From assembly GCF_002920895.1 (NCBI RefSeq), contig NZ_PQVG01000002.1, positions 186,001-250,000 on the forward strand: a stretch of 64,000 nucleotides of DNA. Direction: 5' to 3'. Positions 6,999 to 15,604 of the stretch are shown here, piece by piece. Under the pieces are notes generated by a model. That model searched no databases and was not told the DNA's origin. It was given only the letters and a program-made list of their open reading frames with translations. The position numbers and the translations under genes were made by a program. Origin of the DNA: Flavobacterium alvei (GTDB lineage: Bacteria; Bacteroidota; Bacteroidia; Flavobacteriales; Flavobacteriaceae). Numbering within the stretch: position 1 is the first letter of the stretch; every line of letters begins with the position of its first letter.

Positions 6999-9164
6999 AT
7001 GATATCCATTACCCAAAAAACGCTTCAAGATTTACAATTTCCAACCGTTCTCGAAACCATTTCGGAGATTTGTAATACTGATATTGGCAAGCAAAAAGCA
7101 CTCGAAATCACTCCTTTCCGGGACAAGGAAACCTTGATAAATGCCTTGATGCAAACCTCGGAATATGTTTCGTCTTTCCAAAACAACAATGCGATTCCCA
7201 ATCACGGATTTGATGCAATTACGTATGAAATCAAGTTTTTGGCCATTGAAGACAGCTTTCTGGAAGTAGGTGGATTCCGAAAAATTGCCACCATTTCGGA
7301 TACCACGAATTTCTTGTTGAATTTCCTAAAAAAATTCGATGATTATTATCCTTATTTAAATAGAAAAGCCTCCGAAATTCAAATCACCAAGGAAATTAGC
7401 AGTTTGATTGATGTTGTGGTCGATAAATATGGAGAGATTCGAGACAATGCTTCTCCGCAATTATCAGAAATTCGCAAAAGTATGAATCTCGTTCGCGGCA
7501 AAGTCAATCAGAGTTTTGGAGTGGCTTTGACACAATACAATTCTTTGGGTTATTTGGACGATATCAAGGAAAGTTTTGTTCAAAATCGTAGGGTTTTAGC
7601 CGTTTTGGCAATGTATCGCCGAAAAGTAAAAGGCTCTATTTTGGGTAGTTCAAAAACAGGAAGTATCGCTTATATCGAACCGGAAGCCACCCTGAGATAT
7701 TCCCGAGAATTGAGCAATTTAGAATACGAAGAGAAAGAAGAAATCACTCGAATTCTGAAGCAATTATCGAATCAGATTCGTCCGTTTTTGCCTTTGCTAA
7801 TCCAATACCAAGATTTCTTGAGTGATATTGACGTGGTGGCTGCCAAAGCAAAATATGCCAATCGAATCAATGGAATTTTGCCAACAATTACCGAAGATAG
7901 ACGATTGTTTTTTAGGGATGCTTTCCATCCTATTTTGTATTTGAACAACAAACAGAAAAACGAAATCACGCATCCGCAAACCATCGAATTGAGTCAAGAA
8001 AACCGCATCATCGTAATTTCTGGACCTAATGCTGGGGGAAAAACCATATCTCTAAAAACTGTTGGATTATTGCAATTGATGTTGCAATCTGGGATGTTGA
8101 TTCCCGTGCACGAACGCAGCGAAACCTTTTTATTCGATAGAATCCTAACCGATATTGGCGACAATCAATCTATTGAAAATCATTTGAGTACCTACAGTTA
8201 CCGATTGAAGAATATGAACTACTTCTTGAAGAAATGCAACAAGAAAACAATGTTCTTGATTGATGAATTCGGAACGGGTTCTGATCCAGAATTAGGTGGT
8301 GCTTTGGCTGAAATTTTCTTGGAAGAATTCTACCATCGGGAAGCTTTTGGAATTATTACCACGCATTATTCGAACCTAAAAATTCTGGCGAACGAATTGC
8401 CTTTTGCCACCAATGCCAATATGTTATTCGACGAAAAAACGTTAGAACCAATGTATAAATTGGTTTTGGGACAAGCTGGAAGTTCTTTCACCTTTGAAGT
8501 CGCCTTGAAAAACGGAATTCCGTATGGATTAATCAATCGGGCGAAAAAGAAAATCGAAGTGGGAAAAGTGCGATTTGACAAAACCATTGCCACGCTCCAA
8601 AAAGAACGTTCCAAATTGGAAAAAACTTCCATCAATTTGAAAGAAGAAGAAACTCGAGCTCGTGAGGAAGGCAAGAAAATGGAAAACATCAACCTGAAAA
8701 TAAAGCAAAAACTGGAAAGCTATCAGGAATTGTATGACAGCAACCAAAAAACCATTTACATCGGCCAGAAAATAGAAGATATTGCCGAGAAATATTTCAA
8801 CAACAAAAACAAGAAAGACTTGATTGGCGAATTTATAAAATTGGTCGAAATCGAAAATTCGAAACGCAAAAAAACGACGCCAAAAGTGGCCAAAGCCATT
8901 ATCGAAAAGAAAAAAGAAATCATCAAGGAAGTCGAAATCAAGGTCGAAGAAATTAGAATCGAGAAAAAGGAAAAGAAACTCAAACCTGTTATCGAAAAAC
9001 CAAAACCCATCCTAAAAGTAGGCGACCGAGTGAGAATGATGGACGGAAAAGCGGTGGGAAGCATTGACAAAATCGAGAAAAACAAAGCTGTGGTTAATTA
9101 TGGCTTATTCACTTCGAAAGTGAGTTTGGAGGAATTGGAATTGGTGGAAGCGGTGAAAAAATAA
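6999..9164 (+). CDS. mutS2: MutS2-family ATPase lacking a C-terminal Smr domain
   Basis: A 721-residue MutS2. The N-terminal core and lever begin ISITQKTLQDLQFPTVLE and include the MutS2-like DNASPQLSEIRKSM segment. Domain V follows with Walker A SGPNAGGKT (around residue 344) and Walker B MFLIDEFGTGSDP. Then comes a long charged coiled coil (about residues 525-670) and a KOW-like C-terminal module (LKVGDRVRMMDGKAVGSI). MutS2 proteins act in recombination control and, in other phyla, rescue of collided ribosomes. The usual Smr nuclease domain is absent: the protein ends about 45 residues after the KOW-like start. It has its own promoter. Confidence 0.92.
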   Translation: MISITQKTLQDLQFPTVLETISEICNTDIGKQKALEITPFRDKETLINALMQTSEYVSSFQNNNAIPNHGFDAITYEIKFLAIEDSFLEVGGFRKIATISDTTNFLLNFLKKFDDYYPYLNRKASEIQITKEISSLIDVVVDKYGEIRDNASPQLSEIRKSMNLVRGKVNQSFGVALTQYNSLGYLDDIKESFVQNRRVLAVLAMYRRKVKGSILGSSKTGSIAYIEPEATLRYSRELSNLEYEEKEEITRILKQLSNQIRPFLPLLIQYQDFLSDIDVVAAKAKYANRINGILPTITEDRRLFFRDAFHPILYLNNKQKNEITHPQTIELSQENRIIVISGPNAGGKTISLKTVGLLQLMLQSGMLIPVHERSETFLFDRILTDIGDNQSIENHLSTYSYRLKNMNYFLKKCNKKTMFLIDEFGTGSDPELGGALAEIFLEEFYHREAFGIITTHYSNLKILANELPFATNANMLFDEKTLEPMYKLVLGQAGSSFTFEVALKNGIPYGLINRAKKKIEVGKVRFDKTIATLQKERSKLEKTSINLKEEETRAREEGKKMENINLKIKQKLESYQELYDSNQKTIYIGQKIEDIAEKYFNNKNKKDLIGEFIKLVEIENSKRKKTTPKVAKAIIEKKKEIIKEVEIKVEEIRIEKKEKKLKPVIEKPKPILKVGDRVRMMDGKAVGSIDKIEKNKAVVNYGLFTSKVSLEELELVEAVKK

Positions 9165-9186
9165 GAGTCATTGAGTTAAAAAATGG

Positions 9187-9285
9187 AACACGGATGACAC
9201 AGATGCGACGGATAAAATACGGATTTTATAAATCTATTTTTATATAAAAACCTGTGTAAATCAGTCCAATCCGTAAAATCTGTGA
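9187..9285. repeat. Interspersed inverted-repeat element, family 1, copy B (compact)
   Basis: The left arm (9187-9228, AACACGGATGACACAGATGC onward) and right arm (9246-9285) are reverse-complementary around a short AT loop. Compared with copies A and D the internal TTCGC..GCGAA palindrome is missing. It sits between mutS2 and the DCC gene. Confidence 0.75.
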
Positions 9286-9337
9286 GCTAATTTTTTATTT
9301 TACTAGGCTCCTAGCAATAACATAATTAACAAACAGA

Positions 9338-9751
9338 ATGCAAAACTTACCCAAAAACAAAAAAATAATTCTCTTTGACGGCGTTTGCAATTTGTGCAAT
9401 TCGGCGGTGCAATTCGTGATTCGGCACGACAAGAAAGACGTGTTTCGATTCGTGGCTTTGCAATCGGAATTGGGTCAAGATATTTTGAATCATATTGGAA
9501 TTAATCCAAAAAACATCGACAGCATTATCCTGTATGAACCAGGAATTGCTTATTATTATAAATCACAAGCTGCTATTGAAATTGCCCGAAATTTGGGTGG
9601 ATTTTGGCATTTTGGAACTATTTTCAGAATTATTCCAACCCCAATTGCCAATCAGCTTTATGATTACGTTGCCAAGAATAGATATAAATGGTACGGCAAA
9701 AAAGAAAGTTGTATGATGCCAACTCCGGAACTAAAATCAAAATTTTTATAA
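9338..9751 (+). CDS. DCC-family (DUF393) thiol-disulfide-like protein
   Basis: A 137-residue protein with the defining N-terminal DGVCNLC motif (DxxCxxC, near residues 14-20) and the downstream FVALQSELGQ segment. DCC proteins are predicted to have a thioredoxin-like fold with a CxxC redox pair, and their partner is unknown. The C-terminus contains YKWYGKKESCMMPTPE, a common ending in this family. It lies downstream of repeat copy B. Its promoter is not clear. Confidence 0.85.
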   Translation: MQNLPKNKKIILFDGVCNLCNSAVQFVIRHDKKDVFRFVALQSELGQDILNHIGINPKNIDSIILYEPGIAYYYKSQAAIEIARNLGGFWHFGTIFRIIPTPIANQLYDYVAKNRYKWYGKKESCMMPTPELKSKFL

Positions 9752-9800
9752 AAAATGGCCAACTATGATATTTATCATATTAAATGATTGACAATACCTG

Positions 9801-9808
9801 TAAATTTG
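9801..9808 (+). promoter_or_regulatory. -7 promoter box for the 42-residue membrane protein
   Basis: TAAATTTG is a perfect TAnnTTTG match, 23 bp before the ATG at 9832. Together with the terminator at 9978 it outlines a single-gene unit. Confidence 0.6.
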
Positions 9809-9831
9809 ACCAATCTTAATAATAAATAATT

Positions 9832-9960
9832 ATGGGAAATATACCACTATATTCATGGGGAAATGGGTCATTTATAATGATTTTTGTTTTTGGTTTAGTA
9901 ATAATTGGTTTAATTGCAGCTGTTTTCTTTATGATGAATTCCGATAAGAAAAAAAAATAA
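9832..9960 (+). CDS. 42-residue single-TM membrane protein
   Basis: A short frame opening MGNIPLYSWGNG, followed by one long hydrophobic segment (about residues 13-34, FIMIFVFGLVIIGLIAAVFF) and a lysine-rich tail (SDKKKK), giving an N-out/C-in single-pass arrangement by the positive-inside rule. I do not recognise the family. Support for a real gene comes from its own promoter box 23 bp upstream and a perfect intrinsic terminator 18 bp downstream, with nothing else in that transcription unit. Confidence 0.7.
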   Translation: MGNIPLYSWGNGSFIMIFVFGLVIIGLIAAVFFMMNSDKKKK

Positions 9961-9977
9961 GATTATAGGATTATTAA

Positions 9978-10011
9978 AAAAAGAGGATAACTAATTAGTT
10001 ATCCTCTTTTT
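9978..10011. terminator. Bidirectional intrinsic terminator
   Basis: A perfect palindrome with 17-bp arms (9978-9994 and 9995-10011), A-rich on one side and T-rich on the other. It serves the small membrane gene (+) and the convergent ettA (-). Confidence 0.85.
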
Positions 10012-10031
10012 ATTTTCAAAAAAACCAGTTC

Positions 10032-11726
10032 TTAACTTCGAATTAATTTTCTGTATTTCAAACGTTTTGGAGTTAAATCACCACCTAAACGTTTCTTTTT
10101 GTTTTCTTCATAATCAGAAAAACCACCTTCAAAATAATATACTTCTGAATTACCTTCGAAGGCTAGAATATGAGTACAAATTCTATCCAAGAACCATCTG
10201 TCGTGCGAAATCACTACAGCACATCCAGCAAAATTTTCTAAACCTTCTTCTAATGCTCGAAGGGTGTTCACGTCCAAATCATTTGTTGGCTCATCTAATA
10301 AAAGAACGTTTCCTTCTTCTTTTAATGTCATTGCTAAGTGCAAACGGTTTCTTTCTCCACCCGAAAGCATCGATACTTTCTTGTTTTGTTCTCCGCCACC
10401 GAAGTTAAACCTTGACAAATAAGCGCGAGAATTTACTTGTTTTCCGCCCATCATCACCAATTCCTGTCCGTCAGCAAAGTTTTCCCAAATGGATTTGTTT
10501 GGATCAATATTAGAATGCGCTTGATCTACGTAAGCAATTTTCACAGTATCACCAATTAAAAATTCACCTCCATCTGGTTTTTCCTCACCCATAATCATTT
10601 TGAAAATGGTAGATTTACCAGCTCCGTTTGGTCCAATAATTCCAACAATTCCAGCCTGTGGCAAAGTGAAATTTAAGTTATCATACAATAATTTGTCTCC
10701 AAAAGCTTTGGCTACACCTTTAGCCTCAATAACATTAGTTCCCAATCTTGGCCCGTTTGGAATGTAGATTTCCAAGTTTTCGTCCAATTGTTTTTGGTCT
10801 TCATTCAACAATTTATCGTAATTTTGTAAACGCGCTTTTTGCTTAGTTTGACGCCCTTTCGCTCCTTGACGAACCCATTCTAACTCACGCTCCAAGGTTT
10901 TTCTACGTTTAGAAGCTACTTTTTCTTCCTGAGCCATACGGTTTGATTTTTGATCTAGCCAAGACGAATAATTTCCTTTCCAAGGAATACCTTCTCCTCT
11001 ATCCAATTCCAAAATCCAACCGGCAACATTATCCAAGAAGTACCTATCGTGAGTTACTGCAATTACAGTTCCAGAATATTGTGCCAAATGTTGTTCTAAC
11101 CAAAGCACGCTTTCTGCATCCAAGTGATTCGTTGGCTCATCTAAAAGTAAAACATCTGGCTGTTGCAACAACAATCGACATAAAGCTACACGACGTCTTT
11201 CTCCTCCAGATAAATTTTTAATTGGAGTATCACCATCTGGAGTACGCAAAGCATCCATTGCAATTTCTAATTTGGTATCGATTTCCCAAGCACCAAGAGC
11301 ATCAATTTTGTCTTGCAATGCGGCTTGGCGATCCATTAACTTATCCATTTTATCGGGATCTGAATAGTTTTCTTCCAAACCAAACAAATCGTTTATTTTA
11401 TTGTATTCATCTAAAACCGCCATTGTTTCAGCAACTCCTTCTTGAACAATTTCAAGAACCGTTTTGGTATCGTCTAATTGTGGATCTTGTTCCAGATACC
11501 CCACAGTATAACCTGGTTGAAAAACCACATCGCCTTGGTAATTTTTATCAACTCCTGCAATAATTTTTAAAAGAGATGATTTTCCAGAACCATTTAGTCC
11601 CAAAATTCCAATTTTTGCTCCGTAAAAGAAACTCAAATAGATATTTTTAAGAACAGGTTTGTCTGCTCCCTGATATGTTTTACTCAATTTTTGCATTGAG
11701 AAAATTACTTTTTTATCGTCTGCCAT
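10032..11726 (-). CDS. ettA: Energy-dependent translational throttle protein EttA (ABC-F)
   Basis: A 564-residue ABC-F protein with two nucleotide-binding domains: Walker A GLNGSGKSS then LSGGERRRVALCRLL, and Walker A GPNGAGKST then LSGGERNRLHLAM, each with LLLDEPTN(H/D)LD. The linker between them (about residues 245-320) has the charged arm typical of EttA. EttA binds the ribosomal E site and gates the first peptide bond according to ATP/ADP ratio. No membrane segments are present, so it is not a transporter. It follows holA and a small membrane gene on the same strand and ends against a shared terminator. Confidence 0.95.
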   Translation of the reverse strand: MADDKKVIFSMQKLSKTYQGADKPVLKNIYLSFFYGAKIGILGLNGSGKSSLLKIIAGVDKNYQGDVVFQPGYTVGYLEQDPQLDDTKTVLEIVQEGVAETMAVLDEYNKINDLFGLEENYSDPDKMDKLMDRQAALQDKIDALGAWEIDTKLEIAMDALRTPDGDTPIKNLSGGERRRVALCRLLLQQPDVLLLDEPTNHLDAESVLWLEQHLAQYSGTVIAVTHDRYFLDNVAGWILELDRGEGIPWKGNYSSWLDQKSNRMAQEEKVASKRRKTLERELEWVRQGAKGRQTKQKARLQNYDKLLNEDQKQLDENLEIYIPNGPRLGTNVIEAKGVAKAFGDKLLYDNLNFTLPQAGIVGIIGPNGAGKSTIFKMIMGEEKPDGGEFLIGDTVKIAYVDQAHSNIDPNKSIWENFADGQELVMMGGKQVNSRAYLSRFNFGGGEQNKKVSMLSGGERNRLHLAMTLKEEGNVLLLDEPTNDLDVNTLRALEEGLENFAGCAVVISHDRWFLDRICTHILAFEGNSEVYYFEGGFSDYEENKKKRLGGDLTPKRLKYRKLIRS

Positions 11727-11800
11727 TATTTTTTGTTTAAAGTTTTATTTGTTTAAAGTTGTTCTAAATACAACTTATCACTATTTACTAATTACTATTT

Positions 11801-11983
11801 TTAAACCCTTCCTTTCAGCGAACTAAATACCCATGCATTGGCCAAAAATCCTACGCCAACAGCTGCAAATCCCCATCCAGCTACATCATCATATCTAAAC
11901 GCTCCTAATCCAATCAATAACAATCCCATTAAAATCATTATTAAGGTAGCCCATCCTAAAATAGTGTTTTTATTCATCCCCAT
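11801..11983 (-). CDS. Small two-TM membrane protein, CAL67264-like family
   Basis: A 60-residue protein. After MGMNKNT it has a hydrophobic segment (ILGWATLIMILMGLLLIGLG), a short loop with FRYDDVAGWG, and a second segment (FAAVGVGFLANAWVF) ending in a basic tail. It matches my recollection of the conserved flavobacterial CAL67264-type membrane protein, whose function is unknown. It sits between holA and ettA on the same strand, with gaps of 48 and 74 bp. Confidence 0.78.
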   Translation of the reverse strand: MGMNKNTILGWATLIMILMGLLLIGLGAFRYDDVAGWGFAAVGVGFLANAWVFSSLKGRV

Positions 11984-12031
11984 AATTTTTGTTTTTTATT
12001 TTAGAAGTGCAAATATCGTAAAATTTAAATG

Positions 12032-13036
12032 CTAATTAAATATTTTAAAAAGCATTTCTCTCAGCAAATCCGATTGTGGCAAAGCATTCGCCCCCACTCC
12101 CTTGCTTTTTACGTCAACATCTCTCAAAGAGGTAACAATCTGACTCACTTTTCGCATCGGATAATTTTTGAGTGCAATGTCATAATCTTTTAGAAAAAAT
12201 GGATTAACACCCAATACTTTCGCCACGTTATTGGGATTTTTGTCTTTCAATCCGTGGTATTTTAATAATTGTACAAAGAAACCAAAAACCAAACTCGTAG
12301 TCATTACAATTGGATTGTCTTTTGGGTTTTGTGCAAAATTATCGGCAATGGTGTAAGCGCGTAATTGGTTTCGGTCACCAATGGCTTTTCGCAATTCGAA
12401 TACATTAAAGTCTTTGCTAAAACCGATGTTTTCCTCAATATGATGTGGCGTTATCGTGCTGCCTTTCGGCAAAATAATTTGCAGTTTTTCTAATTCATTA
12501 TTGATTTTACTCAAATCGGTTCCCAAAAACTCCACCAACATCGCATTGGCTTTGGGTTCGATGGAATATTTTTTGCCAGCCAAAACCCGTTTAATCCAAT
12601 CGCCCACTTGGTTTTCATATAATTTTTTGCTTTCGTAAACGATGCCGTTTTTTGCCAATAATTTGGTTACTTTTTTCCGTTTATCTAAGGTTTTGTATTT
12701 GTAACAAATAACCAAAACCGTTGAATTCATTGGATTTTCGGCATAACTTTCAATTTTATCAATAGTTCTTGACAAATCTTGGGCTTCTTTTACAATTACC
12801 ACTTGTCGTTCTGCCATCATTGGATAGCGCTTGGCTGTCGAAACAATATCTTCTATCGTCACATCACGACCGTACAAAACGGTTTGGTTGAAGCCTTTTT
12901 CGTCTTCCGACAATACTTTGTCCTCAATATAATCGGATAATTTGTCAATATAATAAGGCTCCTCACCCATCAAAAAATAAATAGGTTTAATGTTGCCCGC
13001 CTTGATATCGTTGACTATTTTTAAAACTTCGTCCAT
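12032..13036 (-). CDS. holA: DNA polymerase III subunit delta
   Basis: A 334-residue clamp-loader subunit. It has the YFLMGEEPYYIDKLSDYIE opening, the degenerate AAA+ region with FNQTVLYGRDV, and the C-terminal helical collar region (IGDRNQLRAYTIADNFAQNPKDNP). Delta opens the sliding clamp and does not bind ATP, consistent with the lack of a Walker A motif. It is divergent from the HsdR-N-like gene, with only 48 bp between the start codons. Confidence 0.92.
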   Translation of the reverse strand: MDEVLKIVNDIKAGNIKPIYFLMGEEPYYIDKLSDYIEDKVLSEDEKGFNQTVLYGRDVTIEDIVSTAKRYPMMAERQVVIVKEAQDLSRTIDKIESYAENPMNSTVLVICYKYKTLDKRKKVTKLLAKNGIVYESKKLYENQVGDWIKRVLAGKKYSIEPKANAMLVEFLGTDLSKINNELEKLQIILPKGSTITPHHIEENIGFSKDFNVFELRKAIGDRNQLRAYTIADNFAQNPKDNPIVMTTSLVFGFFVQLLKYHGLKDKNPNNVAKVLGVNPFFLKDYDIALKNYPMRKVSQIVTSLRDVDVKSKGVGANALPQSDLLREMLFKIFN

Positions 13037-13084
13037 TTTGTCTATTCTCTTTTATCTATTATCTAAAAGTCTTACTTTTGTTTT

Positions 13085-13534
13085 ATGCAACAACTCAATT
13101 TTCCTTCTTATTCTTTTCGCTTCAAAAATAGCGAAAATAAAGTGTCTATTTTCGACGAAATCAGGAAAAAATTCATCATTCTCACTCCCGAAGAATGGGT
13201 TCGTCAACATGTGGTTCGATTTTTATTGGAAGAAAAAAAATACCCCAAATCCTTGATCAATGTAGAAAAAGTATTGAACGTCAACGGATTGCGAAAAAGA
13301 TACGATATTGTGGTTTTCAATCCTGACGGTTCCATCTTTGTTTTGGTAGAATGTAAAGCTCCCGAAATTAAAACCGCACAGGCCACTTTTGACCAAATTG
13401 CCCGCTACAACCTGACTTTGAAAGCCCAATATTTGATGGTAACGAATGGTTTGAATCATTACTTTTGCCAAATGGATTTTGAGAACGAGAAATATGAGTT
13501 TTTGAGGGAATTGCCGGATTATGAGAAGAGATGA
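13085..13534 (+). CDS. Small PD-(D/E)XK protein with HsdR N-terminal-like domain
   Basis: A 149-residue stand-alone version of the type I restriction HSDR_N_2 domain. The visible catalytic pattern is D74 (RYDIVVF), then E89-x-K91 (LVECKAPE), followed by a QIARYNLTL helix. EEWVRQHVVRFLL near the N-terminus matches the family. Stand-alone genes like this are common next to holA in Flavobacteria, which argues for a housekeeping nucleic-acid role rather than restriction. No HsdM, HsdS or helicase domain is nearby. The stop lies in a short heptamer repeat. Confidence 0.85.
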   Translation: MQQLNFPSYSFRFKNSENKVSIFDEIRKKFIILTPEEWVRQHVVRFLLEEKKYPKSLINVEKVLNVNGLRKRYDIVVFNPDGSIFVLVECKAPEIKTAQATFDQIARYNLTLKAQYLMVTNGLNHYFCQMDFENEKYEFLRELPDYEKR

Positions 13535-13555
13535 AAGATGAAAGATGAAAGATGA
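13530..13555. repeat. Heptamer tandem repeat (GATGAAA)3+
   Basis: Three full GATGAAA units (13530-13550) and a partial fourth span the stop codon of the preceding gene, about 55 bp before the glycosyltransferase start. Comparable heptamer arrays of another sequence precede argC and argH. Confidence 0.7.
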
Positions 13556-13607
13556 TAGACGAAAAGAAAATAGAATTAAGAAAATAGAGTAAATCTAAAA
13601 AGTATAA

Positions 13608-14594
13608 ATGAAAATAGCCGTAGTAATCCTCAATTGGAATGGAACCAAATTATTGGAACAATTTTTACCTTCCGTTGTCGAATTTTCTCCCGAAGCCGAT
13701 ATTTATGTCGCCGACAATGCTTCGACCGATGATTCTATTGCGTTTGTAAAAGCGAATTTTCCAACGGTGAAAATAGTGGTAAACGAAAGTAATTTTGGTT
13801 TTGCCCAAGGCTATAACGAAGCTTTAAAACATATTGATGCCGAGATTTATGCCTTGGTCAATTCGGATATTGAAGTGACCGAAAACTGGTTGAAACCCAT
13901 CATCGACACTTTCGAAAACGAACCCAAAACAGCCATAATCCAACCCAAACTTTTGGATTTTAAACGCAAGGAATACTTTGAATATGCAGGTGCAGCAGGA
14001 GGATTTTTAGATAAATATGGCTATCCTTACTGCCGTGGCCGTGTTTTCGAAACTTTGGAAAAAGACAACGGACAATATGATGATAATCGGGAAATATTTT
14101 GGGCTTCGGGAGCTTGTTTTTTTATAAGAAGTTCGGTTTACAAGGAATTACAAGGTTTCGATGCCGATTTTTTTGCGCATCAGGAAGAAATTGATTTGTG
14201 TTGGCGCGCCTTCAATAAAGGACATGTTATTAAATTCAACTCACAATCGGTGGTGTATCACGTAGGCGGAGCGACTTTACAACAAGGAAATCCAAAGAAA
14301 ACGTTCCTGAATTTCAGGAATTCTTTGTTGATGTTGCTGAAAAACCTTCCCAATAAAAAATTAATTCCCGTAATTTTCTGCCGTCTGGTTTTGGATGGAA
14401 TTGCAGGAATACAATTTTTATTTCAAGGAAAATTTAAACATTTATTAGCAATTCTGAAAGCTCATTTCTCCTTTTATTCACTTGTTACTGAACATTATAA
14501 AAAAAGAGATGCATTCCAATCTGCAAAATACTATAAAACAGAGAGTATTGTATTTCAATATTACGTTAAAGCTGGCACCATTTTTGAAAAATGA
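13608..14594 (+). CDS. Family 2 glycosyltransferase
   Basis: A 328-residue GT-A fold enzyme. It has the nucleotide-sugar start VVILNWNGTKLLEQFLPSV, YVADNASTDDS, the metal-binding NSDIEV (DxD-type), and an acceptor segment SGACFFIRSSVYKELQGFD followed by HQEEIDLCWRA (ED catalytic-base region). It resembles rhamnosyl or galactofuranosyl transferases of the GT2 superfamily. The C-terminal 90 residues hold one or two hydrophobic stretches that could dock it to the membrane. The acceptor is unknown and no polysaccharide cluster surrounds it. Confidence 0.88.
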   Translation: MKIAVVILNWNGTKLLEQFLPSVVEFSPEADIYVADNASTDDSIAFVKANFPTVKIVVNESNFGFAQGYNEALKHIDAEIYALVNSDIEVTENWLKPIIDTFENEPKTAIIQPKLLDFKRKEYFEYAGAAGGFLDKYGYPYCRGRVFETLEKDNGQYDDNREIFWASGACFFIRSSVYKELQGFDADFFAHQEEIDLCWRAFNKGHVIKFNSQSVVYHVGGATLQQGNPKKTFLNFRNSLLMLLKNLPNKKLIPVIFCRLVLDGIAGIQFLFQGKFKHLLAILKAHFSFYSLVTEHYKKRDAFQSAKYYKTESIVFQYYVKAGTIFEK

Positions 14595-14635
14595 TTTTAA
14601 CAAAGATTTATACCCGAATTCTAAATTCAAAAAAC

Positions 14636-14643
14636 TAACTTTG
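14636..14643 (+). promoter_or_regulatory. -7 promoter box for the OmpA-like gene
   Basis: TAACTTTG is a perfect TAnnTTTG match, 31 bp before the ATG at 14675. Confidence 0.6.
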
Positions 14644-14674
14644 TAATTAATGTTTAATTAAAATTTTATCATTT

Positions 14675-15505
14675 ATGAAAAAAATTGTTTTAACCTTATC
14701 GGTAATGATGCTTTTAACTTCTTGCGTTTCTAAGAAACAATATGCTGCTTTAGAAGCTAAAAACAAAGAAACACAAGACTTATTAAATACTTGCACTGTA
14801 AAACTGAACTCTTGTTTAGAAGAGAAAGCAGGTCTTAAAGCCAGTGTTGATGGATTAAGAGAGCAAAACACACATTTAATTTCTCAGTCTAAAGACATGA
14901 CTGTTTTGACAACAAAAGGTGCTGAAAACATTGAAAAAGCATTGGAATCAATCAAAGAAAAAGATTTAAAAATTAGCAGAATGCAAGATGCTTTAACTAA
15001 AAAAGACAGTGTTACACTTGCCGTTGTTACTAGTTTGAAATCAGTTGTAGGATTGAATGACGAGGATATCGAAATTAACGTAGATAAAGGAGTGGTTTTC
15101 ATTTCTATTTCTGATAAAATGTTGTTCAAAAGCGGTAGCTATAACGTAACTGACAAAGCAAAAGGAGTTTTAGAAAAAGTTGCTAAAGTGGTAAATGACA
15201 AACCTGATTTTGAATGTATGGTAGAAGGTCATACCGACAATATTCCTTATAACGGAAAAGGTGATCTTGTTGACAACTGGGATTTGAGTGTTAAGCGTTC
15301 AACCTCTATCATCCGCGTATTGTCTGAGCAATTGGGTGTGAATCCAGCTCAATTGATCGCAGCAGGTAGAAGTTCATTTGTACCCTTAGTTGCTAATGAT
15401 ACTCCCGAAAACAGAGCAAAAAACAGAAGAACTCGTATTTATGTTTTGCCTAAAATTGACCAATTTTATGAAATGGTTGAGAAAGAAATGAAAAAACAAC
15501 AATAG
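14675..15505 (+). CDS. OmpA/MotB-family peptidoglycan-binding lipoprotein
   Basis: A 276-residue protein. It has a lipoprotein signal (MKKIVLTLSVMMLLTSCVSKK, lipid Cys at about 17), a helical coiled-coil region (about residues 20-110, heptad-like) and a C-terminal OmpA domain. The OmpA domain shows VEGHTDNIPYNG, NWDLSVKRSTSI, AAGRSSFVPLVAN and NRRTRIYVLPK, including the Asp/Arg pair that binds diaminopimelate in peptidoglycan. It probably tethers the outer membrane to the cell wall. Own promoter upstream; terminator at 15556. Confidence 0.92.
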   Translation: MKKIVLTLSVMMLLTSCVSKKQYAALEAKNKETQDLLNTCTVKLNSCLEEKAGLKASVDGLREQNTHLISQSKDMTVLTTKGAENIEKALESIKEKDLKISRMQDALTKKDSVTLAVVTSLKSVVGLNDEDIEINVDKGVVFISISDKMLFKSGSYNVTDKAKGVLEKVAKVVNDKPDFECMVEGHTDNIPYNGKGDLVDNWDLSVKRSTSIIRVLSEQLGVNPAQLIAAGRSSFVPLVANDTPENRAKNRRTRIYVLPKIDQFYEMVEKEMKKQQ

Positions 15506-15512
15506 TAATTAG

Positions 15513-15545
15513 TGTTCAGTATCCTGTGAGCAGTATTCAGTTTGT
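15513..15545. repeat. Second AGTGTTCAGTAT short-repeat site
   Basis: AGTGTTCAGTAT is followed by AGCAGTATTCAGT, related to the site at 3237-3267. It lies between the OmpA stop codon and the terminator. Confidence 0.4.
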
Positions 15546-15555
15546 TTAGCATATA

Positions 15556-15587
15556 AAAAACGTCTCGAGAAATCGGGACGTTTTTTT
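15556..15587. terminator. Intrinsic terminator
   Basis: An ACGTCtCGA/TCGgGACGT stem with GAAA loop, A6 before and T7 after. It separates the OmpA gene (+) from the convergent sua5 (-) and can work in both directions. Confidence 0.8.
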
Positions 15588-15604
15588 GTATATTGCTCTT
15601 AGTA

